From positions 15,896,858-15,960,857 of the forward strand of contig CM055098.1 in the NCBI GenBank assembly GCA_029204225.1: a stretch of 64,000 nt of DNA, written 5' to 3'. Of the stretch, positions 47,869 through 58,132 are shown piece by piece. How positions within the stretch are numbered: position 1 is the stretch's first letter; each line of letters begins with the position of its first letter. The DNA comes from Diphasiastrum complanatum. Lineage: Eukaryota > Streptophyta > Lycopodiopsida > Lycopodiales > Lycopodiaceae. A program made the position numbers and the translations under genes. The notes beneath the pieces are model-generated. The model was not told the origin of the DNA and did no database searches. It worked only from the letters and a program-made list of their open reading frames with translations.

Positions 47869-48239
47869 GATCTTTTTCCTTGAAAAAGAAGAAGAAGTGT
47901 TTTTAATATTATTTTATTCCTTTCCTTGTACATCTCGCCTATTGTTCACCTCGTTCCTTGTTTATACTTCATATCATTACTTACGTACATTCTATGCATT
48001 TTTTTTTTCTTTTGTTCATACTCATGGGTCATGGGTGTTCTAGATCGACAACTGATAGGCTACACCTTAGGAAATCATTCTCACACTTCGGCCACCTCAT
48101 CTCCATCTCATTGGTATCTCAGGGTAACCACAATTCCTGGAGATACACCTCTTTTATAAGAACTTCTACTCTGAGCTACAGTCCTATTTTTCTTGGAGTT
48201 CTTCACTTGCATCAAACAGATCCATTTATGCATCATGAG

Positions 48240-48650
48240 ATTTTTCTCAAATGTCAACTGAAGCGGTTCTGTCAGATCTCGACCGGAGCCTTCCTTTAGA
48301 TCTTGACCGAAGCGGTTTTGTCAAATCTCGACCGAAGCAGTTCCTTCAGATCTCGACCGAAGCGGTTATGTCAAATCTCGACCGAAGTAGTTCCTTCAGA
48401 TCTCGACCGAACCGGTTCTGTCAAATCTCGACCGAGCAGTTCTTTCAGATCTCGACCGGAGCCTTCCTTCAAATCTCGACCGAAGCGGTTCTATCAGATC
48501 TCGATCGAAGCAGCTCCTTCAGATCTTGACCAGAGCCTTCCTTTGAATCTCGACCGGAGCAGTTCTCTGAGATCTCAATCGGAGTTCCCTGTTAAATCTC
48601 AACTAGAGCAGTCATTTCGAATCTCAACCGGAGGACATACATTTGAATTT
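48240..48650 (+). repeat. 25-bp tandem array downstream of C integrase
   Basis: About fifteen units of the type CAAATCTCGACCGAAGCAG plus a variable end, mostly 25 bp, share the TCTCGACCG(G/A)AG core with the leader array. Confidence 0.85.
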
Positions 48651-49254
48651 TACGAACCGGCACATCCCATCTCCCTTGCAACCAGACGACGGCGGCAATA
48701 AATGCCCTCTCACCGAAGCCATTTGCACCTCAGCGAAGTGCGAAGCTAAAGCGTTTTCTGACGACGATCTTCCTGCTCTTGACACCGATCCTAACGCTCA
48801 ACTATTCAATCCGTCTGTCATCATCTTCACACCATCTCACCATCGTTATCACTCCCTTATGAGCGCCATCACCGAAACCTTCAACACAAACATCACCGAC
48901 AGAGTATCTTATATCTCAAGTTTGCATGCCGAGGGGTAGTGTCACACGAGCACTTATCACGCTCCTGTCACACCATTGAACATCCTACAATCACAATCAC
49001 AAACCATACACCTTCAACCTGCTTCATCCCTAAAAGATACACATCCATAGCATTAAAACCATTGTCAAACACCTCCACTTCCTCCTATTCCACTCACCAT
49101 CTTTTTAACGTGACCTCACTCTGTTCACCCACCTTTACTTCATCACCAACATTGCTCTACCCAATACAACCATCTTCCACATAACTCCCTTTCCAAACCC
49201 GTTCATACATACCTCCCCCCACACTTCCCGAACCATTCTGCGCCACCACTTCCC
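48651..49254 (+). other. C spacer between repeat arrays
   Basis: A pyrimidine- and CAC/ACC-rich spacer with only short open frames and no recognised protein. Confidence 0.45.
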
Positions 49255-49395
49255 ATCTCAACCGGAGCCCCCTCATTCAACACTCGACCGAAGTCCTCCT
49301 TTCACATCTCACCCGAAGCCACTCCATCAAATCTCGACCGGAGCTCAACCCCTCACATCTCAACCGAAGCCACTCCATGAGATCTCAACTTCCAA
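49255..49395 (+). repeat. Third block of the C 25-bp family
   Basis: Five or six looser units with ATCTC(A/G)ACCG(G/A)AGCC, lying immediately before the start of the accessory ORF. Confidence 0.7.
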
Positions 49396-49397
49396 CC

Positions 49398-49668
49398 ATG
49401 TCGTCCAACCCCAGTTCAAGTTCAGATGATCCCAAAGCAAGCAAGCTTGACATCTAGCTGTGCAAGCTTGACCTTACTGAGATGCAGACCTGGTACCAGC
49501 AGGCGGAGTCCTTCTTCAAGAAAATCGAATTTCAGATCCCTGTCTTGGCAAGTTATCAAAGCCCCTATCTGGTACACATGGCATATGCCAATTATCATAC
49601 CACGGTTGTGCAAAAAGTACAAAAAGGACCAGGAGTGGATCCTAATATGATCCTCAAGAGGGATTGGT
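49398..49668 (+). pseudogene. C accessory ORF, N-terminal part
   Basis: An ATG at 49,398 begins MSSNPSSSSDDPKASKLD and, past a TAG near 49,455, reads MQTWYQQAESFFKKIEFQIP and HMAYANYHTTVVQKVQK in the same frame, until element F interrupts at 49,669. No known domain was recognised. Confidence 0.5.
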
Positions 49669-50437
49669 TGTCAGATTACTTGATCTATCAATCTACTTGA
49701 GATTAAGATCAATCTAGATCAATTCTAGACACAAAATACTAACAAGAACAATCATTAATGAAGGTAGGTGTACTTTCTAGTTTCACACATGTGAAATACT
49801 GTCTGAGTACGAAATCCAACCTGAAAATCAAGTACACTATGATAGAACCTCAAAACAATCAAAACAAATGTAGACAAATGGAGAGAATCACTCAAAATTG
49901 CTTCCAAAACCAAGATTGGTGTCTCATAATGATTATGGCCAAATGTGGCTCTATATATACAATAAGTGAGAGCTCGTGGTACTGATCATCCCTCTGATCC
50001 CACATGTGTGAAGGTGCTTTGTCATATGATGATTCATCATGCAAAACTGACACCTGGACAAAACCTTCTATTTTGAGAGCTTTTGGTCTATTTTCCTTCT
50101 ATATGGAGATCTACTTGGAAATTTTCTACAACACAAAATTTGCCTACTTCAGCTTATTTCACATGTGTGAGCTGTCCTCTACACATGGGATATGACACCT
50201 AACCAAAGGATGTGGCTCATGCAATCAATAGATTGATGCCATGTGTCATATGTCTAGAAAACTAGTTTTTGGCCTTTTTAGCCACTAGAACTTGAATTAA
50301 ATCATATGTACATCCTATATGATTATGGTACATGACAAGTACACTAGTTTCACACGTGGGAACAGGCTTCACACATGTGTGTTTATCTATATACAAGATT
50401 TTTGGCCTCTACCAAGCTTATTTTTGCATTTTTCACA
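49669..50437 (-). repeat. Candidate F 3' LTR (about 769 bp)
   Basis: On the minus strand it begins TGTG and ends GACA and has a TATATATAG near 49,961. It contains several copies of CACATGTGTGAA and relatives. Single copy only, so the LTR identity is inferred from the ends and adjacent polypurine tract. Confidence 0.5.
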
Positions 50438-50670
50438 CTCCTCCTCAAAAATCTAGCTTGACAAATTTAGCTTGATGGAAAACATGATGATCTTGAACTT
50501 GACTCCATGGGCTGAATTGGTCTTTGCTGGTTCAAAAGGTGTGAAGATCAGCCAATGAGCTTGATGTTGATCTGAATTCACCATATCCATGATAGTGCTT
50601 CTTTGATGTTGACATCTTTGATGAACTTGAGAGCTTTGCACCATCCTAGCATCTTCAAAATTGATTCCTT

Positions 50671-51099
50671 TCAAATTTCATGTAGATGCTTGACTTTGAG
50701 GCTTGCTCCTTCTTCATGTGCATGCTCCTCCATGAGAAAATAAAGATTTCTTCTTGAATTATTAGGATCACAAAGATCTAACATCATGTTACCATGATCT
50801 AGAGAATTAGACTTATCCAAATTGGCAAGACTATGCATGCTATAATAATAAAGTGTTTGCATCATATCTTCATGCTTGTTTACCATGCTGATCTCAGATA
50901 CAATGAGGCTAAATACTTCATTATAGAGATAAGTGTCTTTAGAAGATGATTCACTTACTCTCATAAAGAGTTTATAATTTGCCTCAATACAAATTTTCAA
51001 ACTATGAGTGAACAAATCACTTTTGCTCTTACATGACTCAAGAGCATACATTTGATGAAATAACCATTTGCTTTCTAATTGATTTAAAATCAATTTCAA
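50671..51099 (-). CDS. F hypothetical protein, repeat unit 2
   Basis: A 142-codon frame with KLFMRVSESSSKDTYLYNEV aligned to unit 1. The upstream minus-strand sequence (about 51,190-51,120) reads FSEIIA-stop-SKAILVEYE, resembling FEEIFVSQRWIKAILVEC of the first ORF, which supports a large internal repeat. No known family was recognised. Confidence 0.4.
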   Translation of the reverse strand: MKLILNQLESKWLFHQMYALESCKSKSDLFTHSLKICIEANYKLFMRVSESSSKDTYLYNEVFSLIVSEISMVNKHEDMMQTLYYYSMHSLANLDKSNSLDHGNMMLDLCDPNNSRRNLYFLMEEHAHEEGASLKVKHLHEI

Positions 51100-51146
51100 C
51101 CTTTTAAGAACATCATCTATGTTCTCAAGAGAGACTTCATACTCAA

Positions 51147-51701
51147 CTAGTATGGCTTTACTCTATGCAATGATCTCACTAAAGCAAATTGATTTATCAA
51201 ATGACATAAGAGAAGTAAGTATGAGATGTATACCACATGAGATATGCTCCTCTTCCCTTCAAATGTGAGCCACATGGAATCAACCATATTTCTTGAGCTT
51301 TTTGGAATCACAACTCGAGAAGGTCTCTCCTCCTCAATCCTTGGCACACTTGAACCTTGAGATGATTCTTTAAGATCCTCTTCATGGTGCTCCTTCTTGA
51401 TGGAAATCCGAGACCTCCATGTCTCATAATGATCACAACAACTATGACCACACAATATGCACTTCCTATGATTATCAAAATTACTTATGCTAGAAACATA
51501 AGTCCAAAAATCACCACAACTTGGCATGATTTTTCTAATATTGAAATCAAAAGGCATTTCCATCTCAATAAGGCTAACTACTTGCTTATGGATATAAGTG
51601 TCTACTTTGAATGCTTCACTTATTCTCATAAAAAGTTTACAACTTGCCTTTAAGATTGAAAACTTACAATTTTCATCTTTATGAATGAACACATCATTCA
51701 T
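51147..51701 (-). CDS. F hypothetical protein, repeat unit 1
   Basis: A 184-codon frame following the zinc-knuckle ORF. CKLFMRISEAFKVDTYIHKQ resembles YKLFMRVSESSSKDTYLYNE in the next ORF, so the region is an internal duplication. It also has a CILCGHSCC cluster. The frame may be one exon or piece of a larger broken protein. Confidence 0.4.
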   Translation of the reverse strand: MNDVFIHKDENCKFSILKASCKLFMRISEAFKVDTYIHKQVVSLIEMEMPFDFNIRKIMPSCGDFWTYVSSISNFDNHRKCILCGHSCCDHYETWRSRISIKKEHHEEDLKESSQGSSVPRIEEERPSRVVIPKSSRNMVDSMWLTFEGKRSISHVVYISYLLLLCHLINQFALVRSLHRVKPY

Positions 51702-51705
51702 GATC

Positions 51706-52509
51706 TTATTGAAACCAAAAAAATCCTACATTATGAAGATATTTCCATTTTCTTGACTTCATAACTAATGTAAGCTTACAAGGAAAACATATTTTGCTAT
51801 CTTTTAAGGCACCACACTCAACTAGTATTGCCTTAATCCACCTTTGAGATACAAAAATCTCTTCAAAGCAAAATGGTTCTTCATAAGTTGACATGATAGC
51901 ATAAATGAAACTATTTTCATTTTGATATTGCTCCTTATTCTTGATTGATTTCTCTTGGATAATAACAATAAGTTTGAACTTATCTAAAGTTCCAAGCAAA
52001 CTACTCTCCAAGGACATGAAATAAATCCAAGTTACTTTTATGAAAGTGACATCTATCTTTGCATCTTGAACCAAATAATGCACTTCCAAATGAAAAATCT
52101 CAAAAGATTTGACATGTGTTGTGATGGACTCTTGAAGACAAATCTTGCAAGTCCTTGTGAGACTCCAAGCCTCATTCACCTTTCCACAAAGGAAACACCT
52201 TCCCTTGGACTTGTCCTTCTTGTATTTGCATTTCAAACTTGAAGCTCCATCCTTCACCTCGGCCCCCTTGCTTTGGTTCTCCTTGGATGGATTGGTCTTC
52301 TTTTTGTAGCATCTTGAGAAAATATATCCTCCCTTGCCACAAAGGTTGCACTTAGGATCCTTTCTTTCCTTCAATAGGATGCCACCTATTGATGCCATGT
52401 GAATAAAAACCTGTGATATGATTCTACAAATGTAATTTGTGACTTTCAAGAGACTAGATTTGAACATCTTCAATAATCTAAAATGATCTACAAAAGATTT
52501 AGCTCTCAA
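51706..52509 (-). CDS. F hypothetical zinc-knuckle protein
   Basis: A 267-codon frame. CNLCGKGGYIFSRC at about residue 54 is a Gag-type C-x2-C-x4-H-x4-C knuckle with Tyr in place of His. A Lys-rich stretch (KKKTNPSKENQSKGAEVKDG) and a second Cys cluster (CFLCGK...CKIC) follow. The rest, including EEPFCFEEIFVSQRWIKAIL, is not recognised. Likely a decayed Gag-like protein. Confidence 0.45.
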   Translation of the reverse strand: MRAKSFVDHFRLLKMFKSSLLKVTNYICRIISQVFIHMASIGGILLKERKDPKCNLCGKGGYIFSRCYKKKTNPSKENQSKGAEVKDGASSLKCKYKKDKSKGRCFLCGKVNEAWSLTRTCKICLQESITTHVKSFEIFHLEVHYLVQDAKIDVTFIKVTWIYFMSLESSLLGTLDKFKLIVIIQEKSIKNKEQYQNENSFIYAIMSTYEEPFCFEEIFVSQRWIKAILVECGALKDSKICFPCKLTLVMKSRKWKYLHNVGFFWFQ

Positions 52510-52804
52510 ACCTAAGAATCAATCTTCACACTAATGACTAGTCACTTGGAAACTTTGCTTTGATCACTAAGACAAAAGCACACAATATTTGAATCAAATC
52601 ACAAAAGAAATCAGATCCAATCTCCTATTGGACTCATCAAATACCAATGACTCTTTCTTTTGAAAGTTGAAATGGATATGAAAAGATTTGACATCTAAAT
52701 TTTCCTTTTCACTTGACTAGTTCTCTCAACACTTGAGATTCTTGAACAAAAGATGGGTTTTGTTTCAAACACATGAAAATGAAACTTAATCACTTCTCTA
52801 ATTA

Positions 52805-54114
52805 TGGGACACGGCATGCAAGGCCCAAGCAGGTGCTCACGTAACGAAGCCACGAGACGATGATGAAAATGATGGAGCAGGGAATCAGGACGGGCAAACT
52901 CACCCATCAGACGGTAGCTCTGGATCGGGTGGCCAGAGAGCCGGTGCTGCTTCCATGAGCTTTCCTCGACCCCCTCCCACCTTTAACCCTTCCTCCTACT
53001 CCGCATTTAATTTCTCTGAAACATTCATCTCAACTTATCCAATTCTTCCATCTCTCCTTTCTTCATCACCTCCTAGTCAAATAATGGGCCCATCAAAAGG
53101 TCCAACTGACACCCACAAAGTCCGACGGGACGAGTTCCTCCAACAACTCCACTCCCCCGGTGCTGCGTATAACTTATTATTTTTGTCTCCTCCTAAACCG
53201 TTCACCCCCACACCCCTCTCCTCAGATCACTCCATCCCCGACCTCCCGAAAACTAATACAGACATTGGAGCCGATGATGACTTCCTGGCTGACCAATCAG
53301 AGACAAGAAGTTCTCATCCAGGCCAGACACTGGTGCAGATGAGCCATCGACAAGCGAGTGAGCAAAAGAGAAAGACACGGGCACCAAGGCCCTTGATGAT
53401 TATCTGGCAAGGCCACCCCAGCCACGTAGGACAACTTCCCCTACCGGGCCTAGAAGTAAACTGGCTGATACAAGGAAATCAGAGAGATTTGAGAGAAAAT
53501 CCAATATGAGGGGCGACAAGGAAGACATTGATCAAAGCCAATACTCCACCAGGGCCGAGATCATTGCCGCACTACAACCGCAGTCAGAATGGCGGAGCAA
53601 AGTCCTGAAGGATAGCATACAACTCCAGGAATATTTGAGGGCACCGACATGGAAGCGAGTGGATCCTTTTTACATGCCGCTCAAACGCAGAAACCCATGA
53701 CCGGTGGAAAAGCCTCAAGTGGAGTTAGTAAACTGGTCAATCATTCTAGAAATTACAGAGAGAACCTCCCCGAATGATCTGAGGCTACAGTTACTAGACT
53801 TCCGGCACAAACACAAGTCAAGTGCCGATCTCTACGTGCAGGAAAGTGCCGAGTATTGCAGATCCATGGCCTTCCTGATGCAGCAAGAGTGTTTCTAGGA
53901 TTGAAGTTTGGATCCCATTAGGATCAACCCAAACATAGCCCTCCAGTCAGAAGAAGACCATGAGATGATGGCTAGGCTATACTACAGAGCGGCCTTCATG
54001 TCACCACGCTATGTGACCATGGTGGAAGACTGGCAGAAAATGAGCTTCGTAGAAAAAATAAGAGAATATCTGGGTCTCTTAATTTCAAAAGTAAGCTCTC
54101 TTCCAAGTTTTTGA
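52805..54114 (+). pseudogene. C accessory ORF, remainder
   Basis: From about 52,805 the frame gives a Gly/Asp/Ser-rich stretch then SFPRPPPTFNPSSY. A frameshift near 53,300 moves it to the frame with KLADTRKSERFERKSN and DIDQSQYSTRAEIIAAL. Next are RVDPFYMPLKRRNP, TGA at 53,698, and in the same frame VELVNWSIILEITE, LRLQLLDFRHKHKS, stops near 53,897, then MMARLYYRAAFMSPRY and FVEKIREYLG. The RVDP-Y-MP-RRN, W-I-I and ARLY-RAA-M blocks match D's accessory ORF. Confidence 0.6.
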
Positions 54115-54347
54115 AGCCCTGTACCGGAAGATGAGCGAGCGAAAGCAGATGGCACGACGACGAGACGAACAAGATTCACAAGAAGTGCTCAAGAGGGCTG
54201 GTATATAGCGGCCAATTGAGGGACTTCCAGTTTTGGCGAATAAATTTTGTGGATAATAAGCACCTGGTTTTATAGAAGCGAATGAAAATCCACGCAAGTG
54301 CCAAGCAGAAGACATCACCGTTGTTGTAGTAGGTTCTGCAACAGATT

Positions 54348-54359
54348 AGGGGTGGATAA
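54348..54359 (+). promoter_or_regulatory. C polypurine tract
   Basis: AGGGGTGGATAA lies directly before the TGTTAGCC start of the 3' LTR. Confidence 0.6.
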
Positions 54360-55471
54360 TGTTAGCCGATTCTCTAGTGCCGAGCCAAGCTAAAGACATA
54401 AGTTATCTCTCACCCATGACCGAGGAGGTCTCAGAAGGAAGAGAGCAGAAGAAGCTGAGAGCCGAGCATGAGAGCCGAGGAAATACTAGCTAGGAAGATA
54501 GTGATTAACTATGTGAGCCTACATGGTGTATTCCAAAGAAGGAATGACCATGTAGGAGCTAGTAACATTTTTTTGAATAGTTGTAATAAATGTAGACCTC
54601 TCTTAAAATAGTAAGAGTGAGCCACCTTTTGATGGTGACCTCTAGTGGAAGGGCAAATTCCACATGTAATTTATAGTTTAGTAGAATTGCCACATGGGCT
54701 CCACATGGACAGCCTTTTTGCTTATTTAAGGGCCCCCCTCTCTTGTGAGGGAGCTTTTGATTGTATTTTCAAGTTCTCTTGAGCTAATAAAGAGGATCCT
54801 CCACAAGTTCTTGAAGATCACTAAGCTCCTTGTTCATGACAATGATCTTGAGTGATATTTCTATGAGCATGCTTGATTCCTTGCTTGTGGATTAACTAGA
54901 TTCTTGTTTTTTGTTCTTGCTTAGCTTCAGTTCTTGCTTGTGGAATCTTGTAGAAATCAGCATTCAAGTAAACTATAGAGGCTAGAAATGTGGTGTAAAT
55001 CTTCCATAGTCCTGACATTCTAGTTCTTGATGTTCTTGGATAATCTAGACATCAAGTAATGTGTGTTTCTTGATTCTTAGATTGTTAAATGCTGCTAGGA
55101 ATCTTATTTCTGTTTCTTGTTCTTGTTTCTTGTTTCTTGAATCTTGTTTTAGTTTCAGTAACTGATCTAGTTCTTGATTGTTCTTTGATCCAGTAGTTAG
55201 TAGTAGGATCGCTCTTTGTGCTGAACGTTGATCTGCTTGAGCTGTAGATGGTTGCATGGCTAGTGTATGCATGTAGCTGAGTATCGGATTTGAGCTACCC
55301 ACTGACAGACTGGGAAATACGTAATGCATCATTGAATATTGCTTATGCTCTGTAACCGTTCTAATAAGAAGAGTAATCACAAAGAACCATAACAACAGAA
55401 GTAATCCAAGAGAGATAAGCCACAAAAGAAAGTAAAAAAACGTGTTCACAGATTCAGTGAATCTGTGAACA
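54360..55471 (+). repeat. C 3' LTR (1,112 bp)
   Basis: Same length and ends as the 5' LTR, with scattered substitutions; followed by the ACTGG duplication and D's accessory ORF. Confidence 0.93.
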
Positions 55472-55476
55472 ACTGG

Positions 55477-56102
55477 GAGAGCAGCCAACATGGAGAATCA
55501 CGGTTTTTGAGAAAACTCTGAAATCAATCAGGAGTTACGTCGCCAGCCCTCACCAGTTGCGGGTAGATCCCTACTACATGCCAATGCCGCGAAGAAATAA
55601 ATAGAAAGGTTTGGGGTTGGCTATGGACAAAATCACCATCCATACACCCAATTGGCCAATCATCGATCAGTCTTATAGTTGGACCATCTCAGTGGATTTC
55701 CATCGCGCCTTACAAGCATATCAGAGAGAGTATGTCCACTCTCCGGATCTAACGGTGCGAAAATTGGCCATGTTTGCTAAAGATCTAACTCTGTTGGCAT
55801 CAGTGGCAACCAAATGGGACGATTGCCTTCCTGCCCTGGCATTCAATCCAAATAAGCTGATGGCCTTAGAGCAAATCAAAGATCAGCTGTCGATTGCTCG
55901 TCTCTATTTTCGTGCGGCTATGATGGGAGGCTCTTGGGAATCCCGCTTCACCTCATGGACAACTTTCAAATGGATTGCCGGAGCCCACCGTTGTTTCCTG
56001 CCACACAATTTGGATTTCAATACTACACGTCTCGACTTTATGGAGAAGGTGCAATATCATTTAATTAAGATTCGGCGCGAAGCCAATAAAAGTCCCCAAT
56101 AA
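55477..56102 (+). pseudogene. D accessory ORF, part 2
   Basis: Joined to 39,500 this reads LGEQPTWRITVFEKTLKSIR, then RVDPYYMPMPRRNK, TAG at 55,602, and in the same frame continues with ITIHTPNWPIIDQ, LAMFAKDLTLLASV, LSIARLYFRAAMMGGSWE and FMEKVQYHLIKIRRE to TAA at 56,100. The RVDP-Y-MP-RRN block, the stop position and the ARLY-x-RAA-x-M block are shared with element C's accessory ORF at 53,581-54,114. The segment after the stop may be a second ORF starting at M (55,623) or a readthrough extension. Confidence 0.65.
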
Positions 56103-56152
56103 CTGCATATTGCAGGTGTCATGGGACCACCACCAGTTTTGGTGGGAGATAC

Positions 56153-56697
56153 TATTGGAGGGTTTGCAGATCCCAAGGCAACCCTAACCCTAGTTAATAA
56201 GTGAGAGGGATTTGGCACCCTGCGTGTGTAAGTCCAACCCGATGGTCACATAGTTATTTGATTGATTAGTTAAAAGTTAATAAAGGACTTTAGGCCTTTT
56301 TGCAGGACTTTTAATATAGCAGGGCCTAAATGTCAAGTTAGTGAATAAAGTTGGGTTTTTCTCCAATTTTGATGGTTCGCACACTTTTTTAAATTTGAAT
56401 AAAAAGAGAGGCAAGACTGGACCAATAGGATTCAGAGGCCAAGGTCCTCCTCTCTACTATAAAAAAGGACCAACTCGAGTTGCTCCTCATGTTCATTTCC
56501 TCATTTCAATAAAGCAGATTGGTTCTCTTTAGAAATGGATTGATGAATGTCCTTGTTCTTCCTCTCTTTTCCTCCATTTCTCATGCTTCCTTTGTATTTG
56601 CTAAATTGTTGGATTTGATCATTATTGGGATTGCTATTTCTTATGCTTTTTGTGAGAGAGAAAAGGAGAGAGAGAAGAGTAAAAGAAACCCACTACA
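56153..56697 (+). repeat. D 3' LTR (about 545 bp)
   Basis: A purine-rich GGTGGGAGATAC precedes the start at TATTGGAGGG (expected TGTTGGAGGG); the end is CCCACTACA. It aligns with the E LTR at 62,204-62,976 over most of its length but lacks about 230 bp near the 3' end. It has a CCAAT at about 56,422 and TATAAAAAA at 56,458. Confidence 0.7.
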
Positions 56698-56781
56698 CCA
56701 CTGTAGATAAGTTAATTGGTCTTCCAAGAACATGATTTGATTATGAGATTGAGTCTCATTCTTGGTTTGCAATTCTTCCCA

Positions 56782-57042
56782 TTAATCCTTTGCGTTTGAA
56801 ATTGATGTAAGATCTAGCATTATATTGTCATGCACTGAAGACGCAATAATTGCTATAGCTTTGCCATTTTTTAAGCTCCATTCCTGAAGTTCTTTGCCAG
56901 GAGTAGCTATTGGCTTCTCCTCTATTGGTTCTACCCATTGCCATAGACCTCCGCCCTTCAATAAGAGTGAAATCTTTAATTTCCAAATCAGGTAATTTGA
57001 ACCTTCTGGGTCCAAGATTGTAGTGCTAATTTTCTGAATCAC
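56782..57042 (-). pseudogene. Ty1/copia gag N-terminus
   Basis: The frame has LDPEGSNYLIWKLKISLLLK, then LWQWVEP and WSLKNGKAIAIIASSVHDNI. The L-x-G-x-NY-x-x-W...LW-x-x-V...W-x-x-x-x-x-A-x-x-x-I pattern is the copia Gag start. It stops at 56,782 and the rest of the element is missing on that side, next to D's LTR. Confidence 0.65.
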
Positions 57043-57190
57043 TCCAAATAACGGCTTGTTGATGGATGTATGAAGAATGTTGAGAGGGGTGTGAAGTTAC
57101 CACTATATCGACTCTGATTTGTTCTGATATCACTGTATCAACTTTAAACCTATATATTCTGATACCATTGTATCATATTTAATTTTGTAT

Positions 57191-57202
57191 GCTCTGATAC
57201 CA
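57191..57202 (-). promoter_or_regulatory. Copia primer-binding site
   Basis: On the minus strand TGGTATCAGAGC follows a TTCTACA LTR end after two bases; two imperfect duplicates of it lie downstream (about 57,160 and 57,125). Confidence 0.75.
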
Positions 57203-57203
57203 T

Positions 57204-58132
57204 TGTAGAAAATATAGTAATTATTCTTCCACATAGAACACGATGTAAGTTTGAATAAATCGAAATAATATCAATGTCTTCAATCGAGACTGTATCTGAT
57301 CTATGTACTAATAGAACAATGTTTGTCTTGATTGAATATGCGTGCAAAAATAATATGCGGAAGTAAGAGACAACTTAAGACAATTTAGACAATAGAAAAC
57401 TATTGATCAAAAAACGAATTTTTATAACTCTAAATCTGATGCATCAACATACATCTCTTGTTGTCTTATCTCGCTGTTGTGTCTCTGATTGAGTGTGTTT
57501 TACAACTAGTAATGCACATGTATTTATATTGCTACAGGACAGGTCTTTTGGCCTTTTAATGTTGTAACAGTAGATATCTAACCGTTTACAATGGTTAATA
57601 TTCAAATAGATGCTCTATTTTCAAGGTCGAATTAATTCTGTTTCAAATCATTTGCAACAATCTATCTCTTCGTCTCAGCTTTGTGTTTCACGAATTGTTC
57701 GCGACACTTGTCTCTTCGCGACATTTTTGTCTTTCACAAATTGTTCACAACCAATGACAATTCTTGAGCTTGAAGAAGAAATCTAGAATATTTCGCAAAC
57801 TGTTCGTGACATGTGAGCTTGAAGAACAGTCCAGAAGATTTCGCAAATTGTTCGTGACAATTTTGCGACATTTGAGGTTTGAACAAGAAACAGAATATTT
57901 TGCAACAAGATTTTGTTCGCGAATCTTTCGAGCTTCAACAAGAAAGCCACAAGCTTATACAAGGAACTGTTTCGTGAATCTTTCAAGTTGACTGCAAAAC
58001 AAATTTCACGAATCTTTTGAGATTGATCACGAATAATAAAAGTTTTGAGTTCGTGTTCGTTTCTTATCCTTTGTCAAGTAAACTACGAGCTTTGTTAGTA
58101 GAATCAAGATCTGTCTGATTAGTTGTTTTACA
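57204..58132 (-). repeat. Copia LTR (about 929 bp)
   Basis: On the minus strand it would run from TGTAAAACAACTAATC to TTTTCTACA. It contains TATAAATA (57,521-57,528) and, upstream of this, repeated TTCGTGAATCTTTC-type motifs. The 3' end is fixed by the adjacent PBS. The 5' end is inferred from where the RT frame stops and a TG start occurs. Confidence 0.5.

Larger units (their letters stand above)
49669..52800 (-). mobile_element. Unclassified LTR element F, inserted in C (5' end not found)
   Basis: It interrupts C's accessory ORF. Read on the minus strand, an unrecognised protein region (52,509-50,671) is followed by a purine-rich tract (GAGGAGGAG at about 50,440-50,450) and then a block from TGTGAAAAATGC (50,437) to GTAATCTGACA (49,669) with the look of a 3' LTR. 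No matching 5' LTR and no target duplication were found, so the right border (about 52,800) is approximate. Confidence 0.55.
39501..55471 (+). mobile_element. Tat-like Ty3/gypsy element C (16 kb)
   Basis: C has two 1,112-bp LTRs (39,501-40,612 and 54,360-55,471), flanked by the 5-bp duplication ACTGG (39,496-39,500 and 55,472-55,476). Inside are a TGGCGCC primer site, a 25-bp repeat array, gag, protease, RT-RNase H, integrase, further 25-bp repeats and an accessory ORF, with element F inserted at 49,669. Without F it is about 12.8 kb. The LTRs differ visibly at a few percent of sites, so it is an old insertion. Confidence 0.92.
36397..56697 (+). mobile_element. Tat-like Ty3/gypsy element D (outer, 5'-truncated)
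   Basis: D comprises a decayed pol segment (36,397-about 38,390), an accessory ORF (38,391-39,500 plus 55,477-56,102) and a 3' LTR (56,153-56,697), with element C inserted at 39,500/55,472. No gag, protease, 5' LTR or integrase of D was seen. Its LTR belongs to the same family as that of element E at 62,204. Confidence 0.75.

Noticed and set aside
48251-48701. Two frames with Asp-Arg-Ser repeats
   Set aside because: Same 25-bp array artefact downstream of integrase.
53503-53512. ATGA overlap of a stop and start as translational coupling
   Set aside because: The upstream frame there is the wrong one; the natural frame continues from about 53,330, so the overlap reflects a frameshift mutation.
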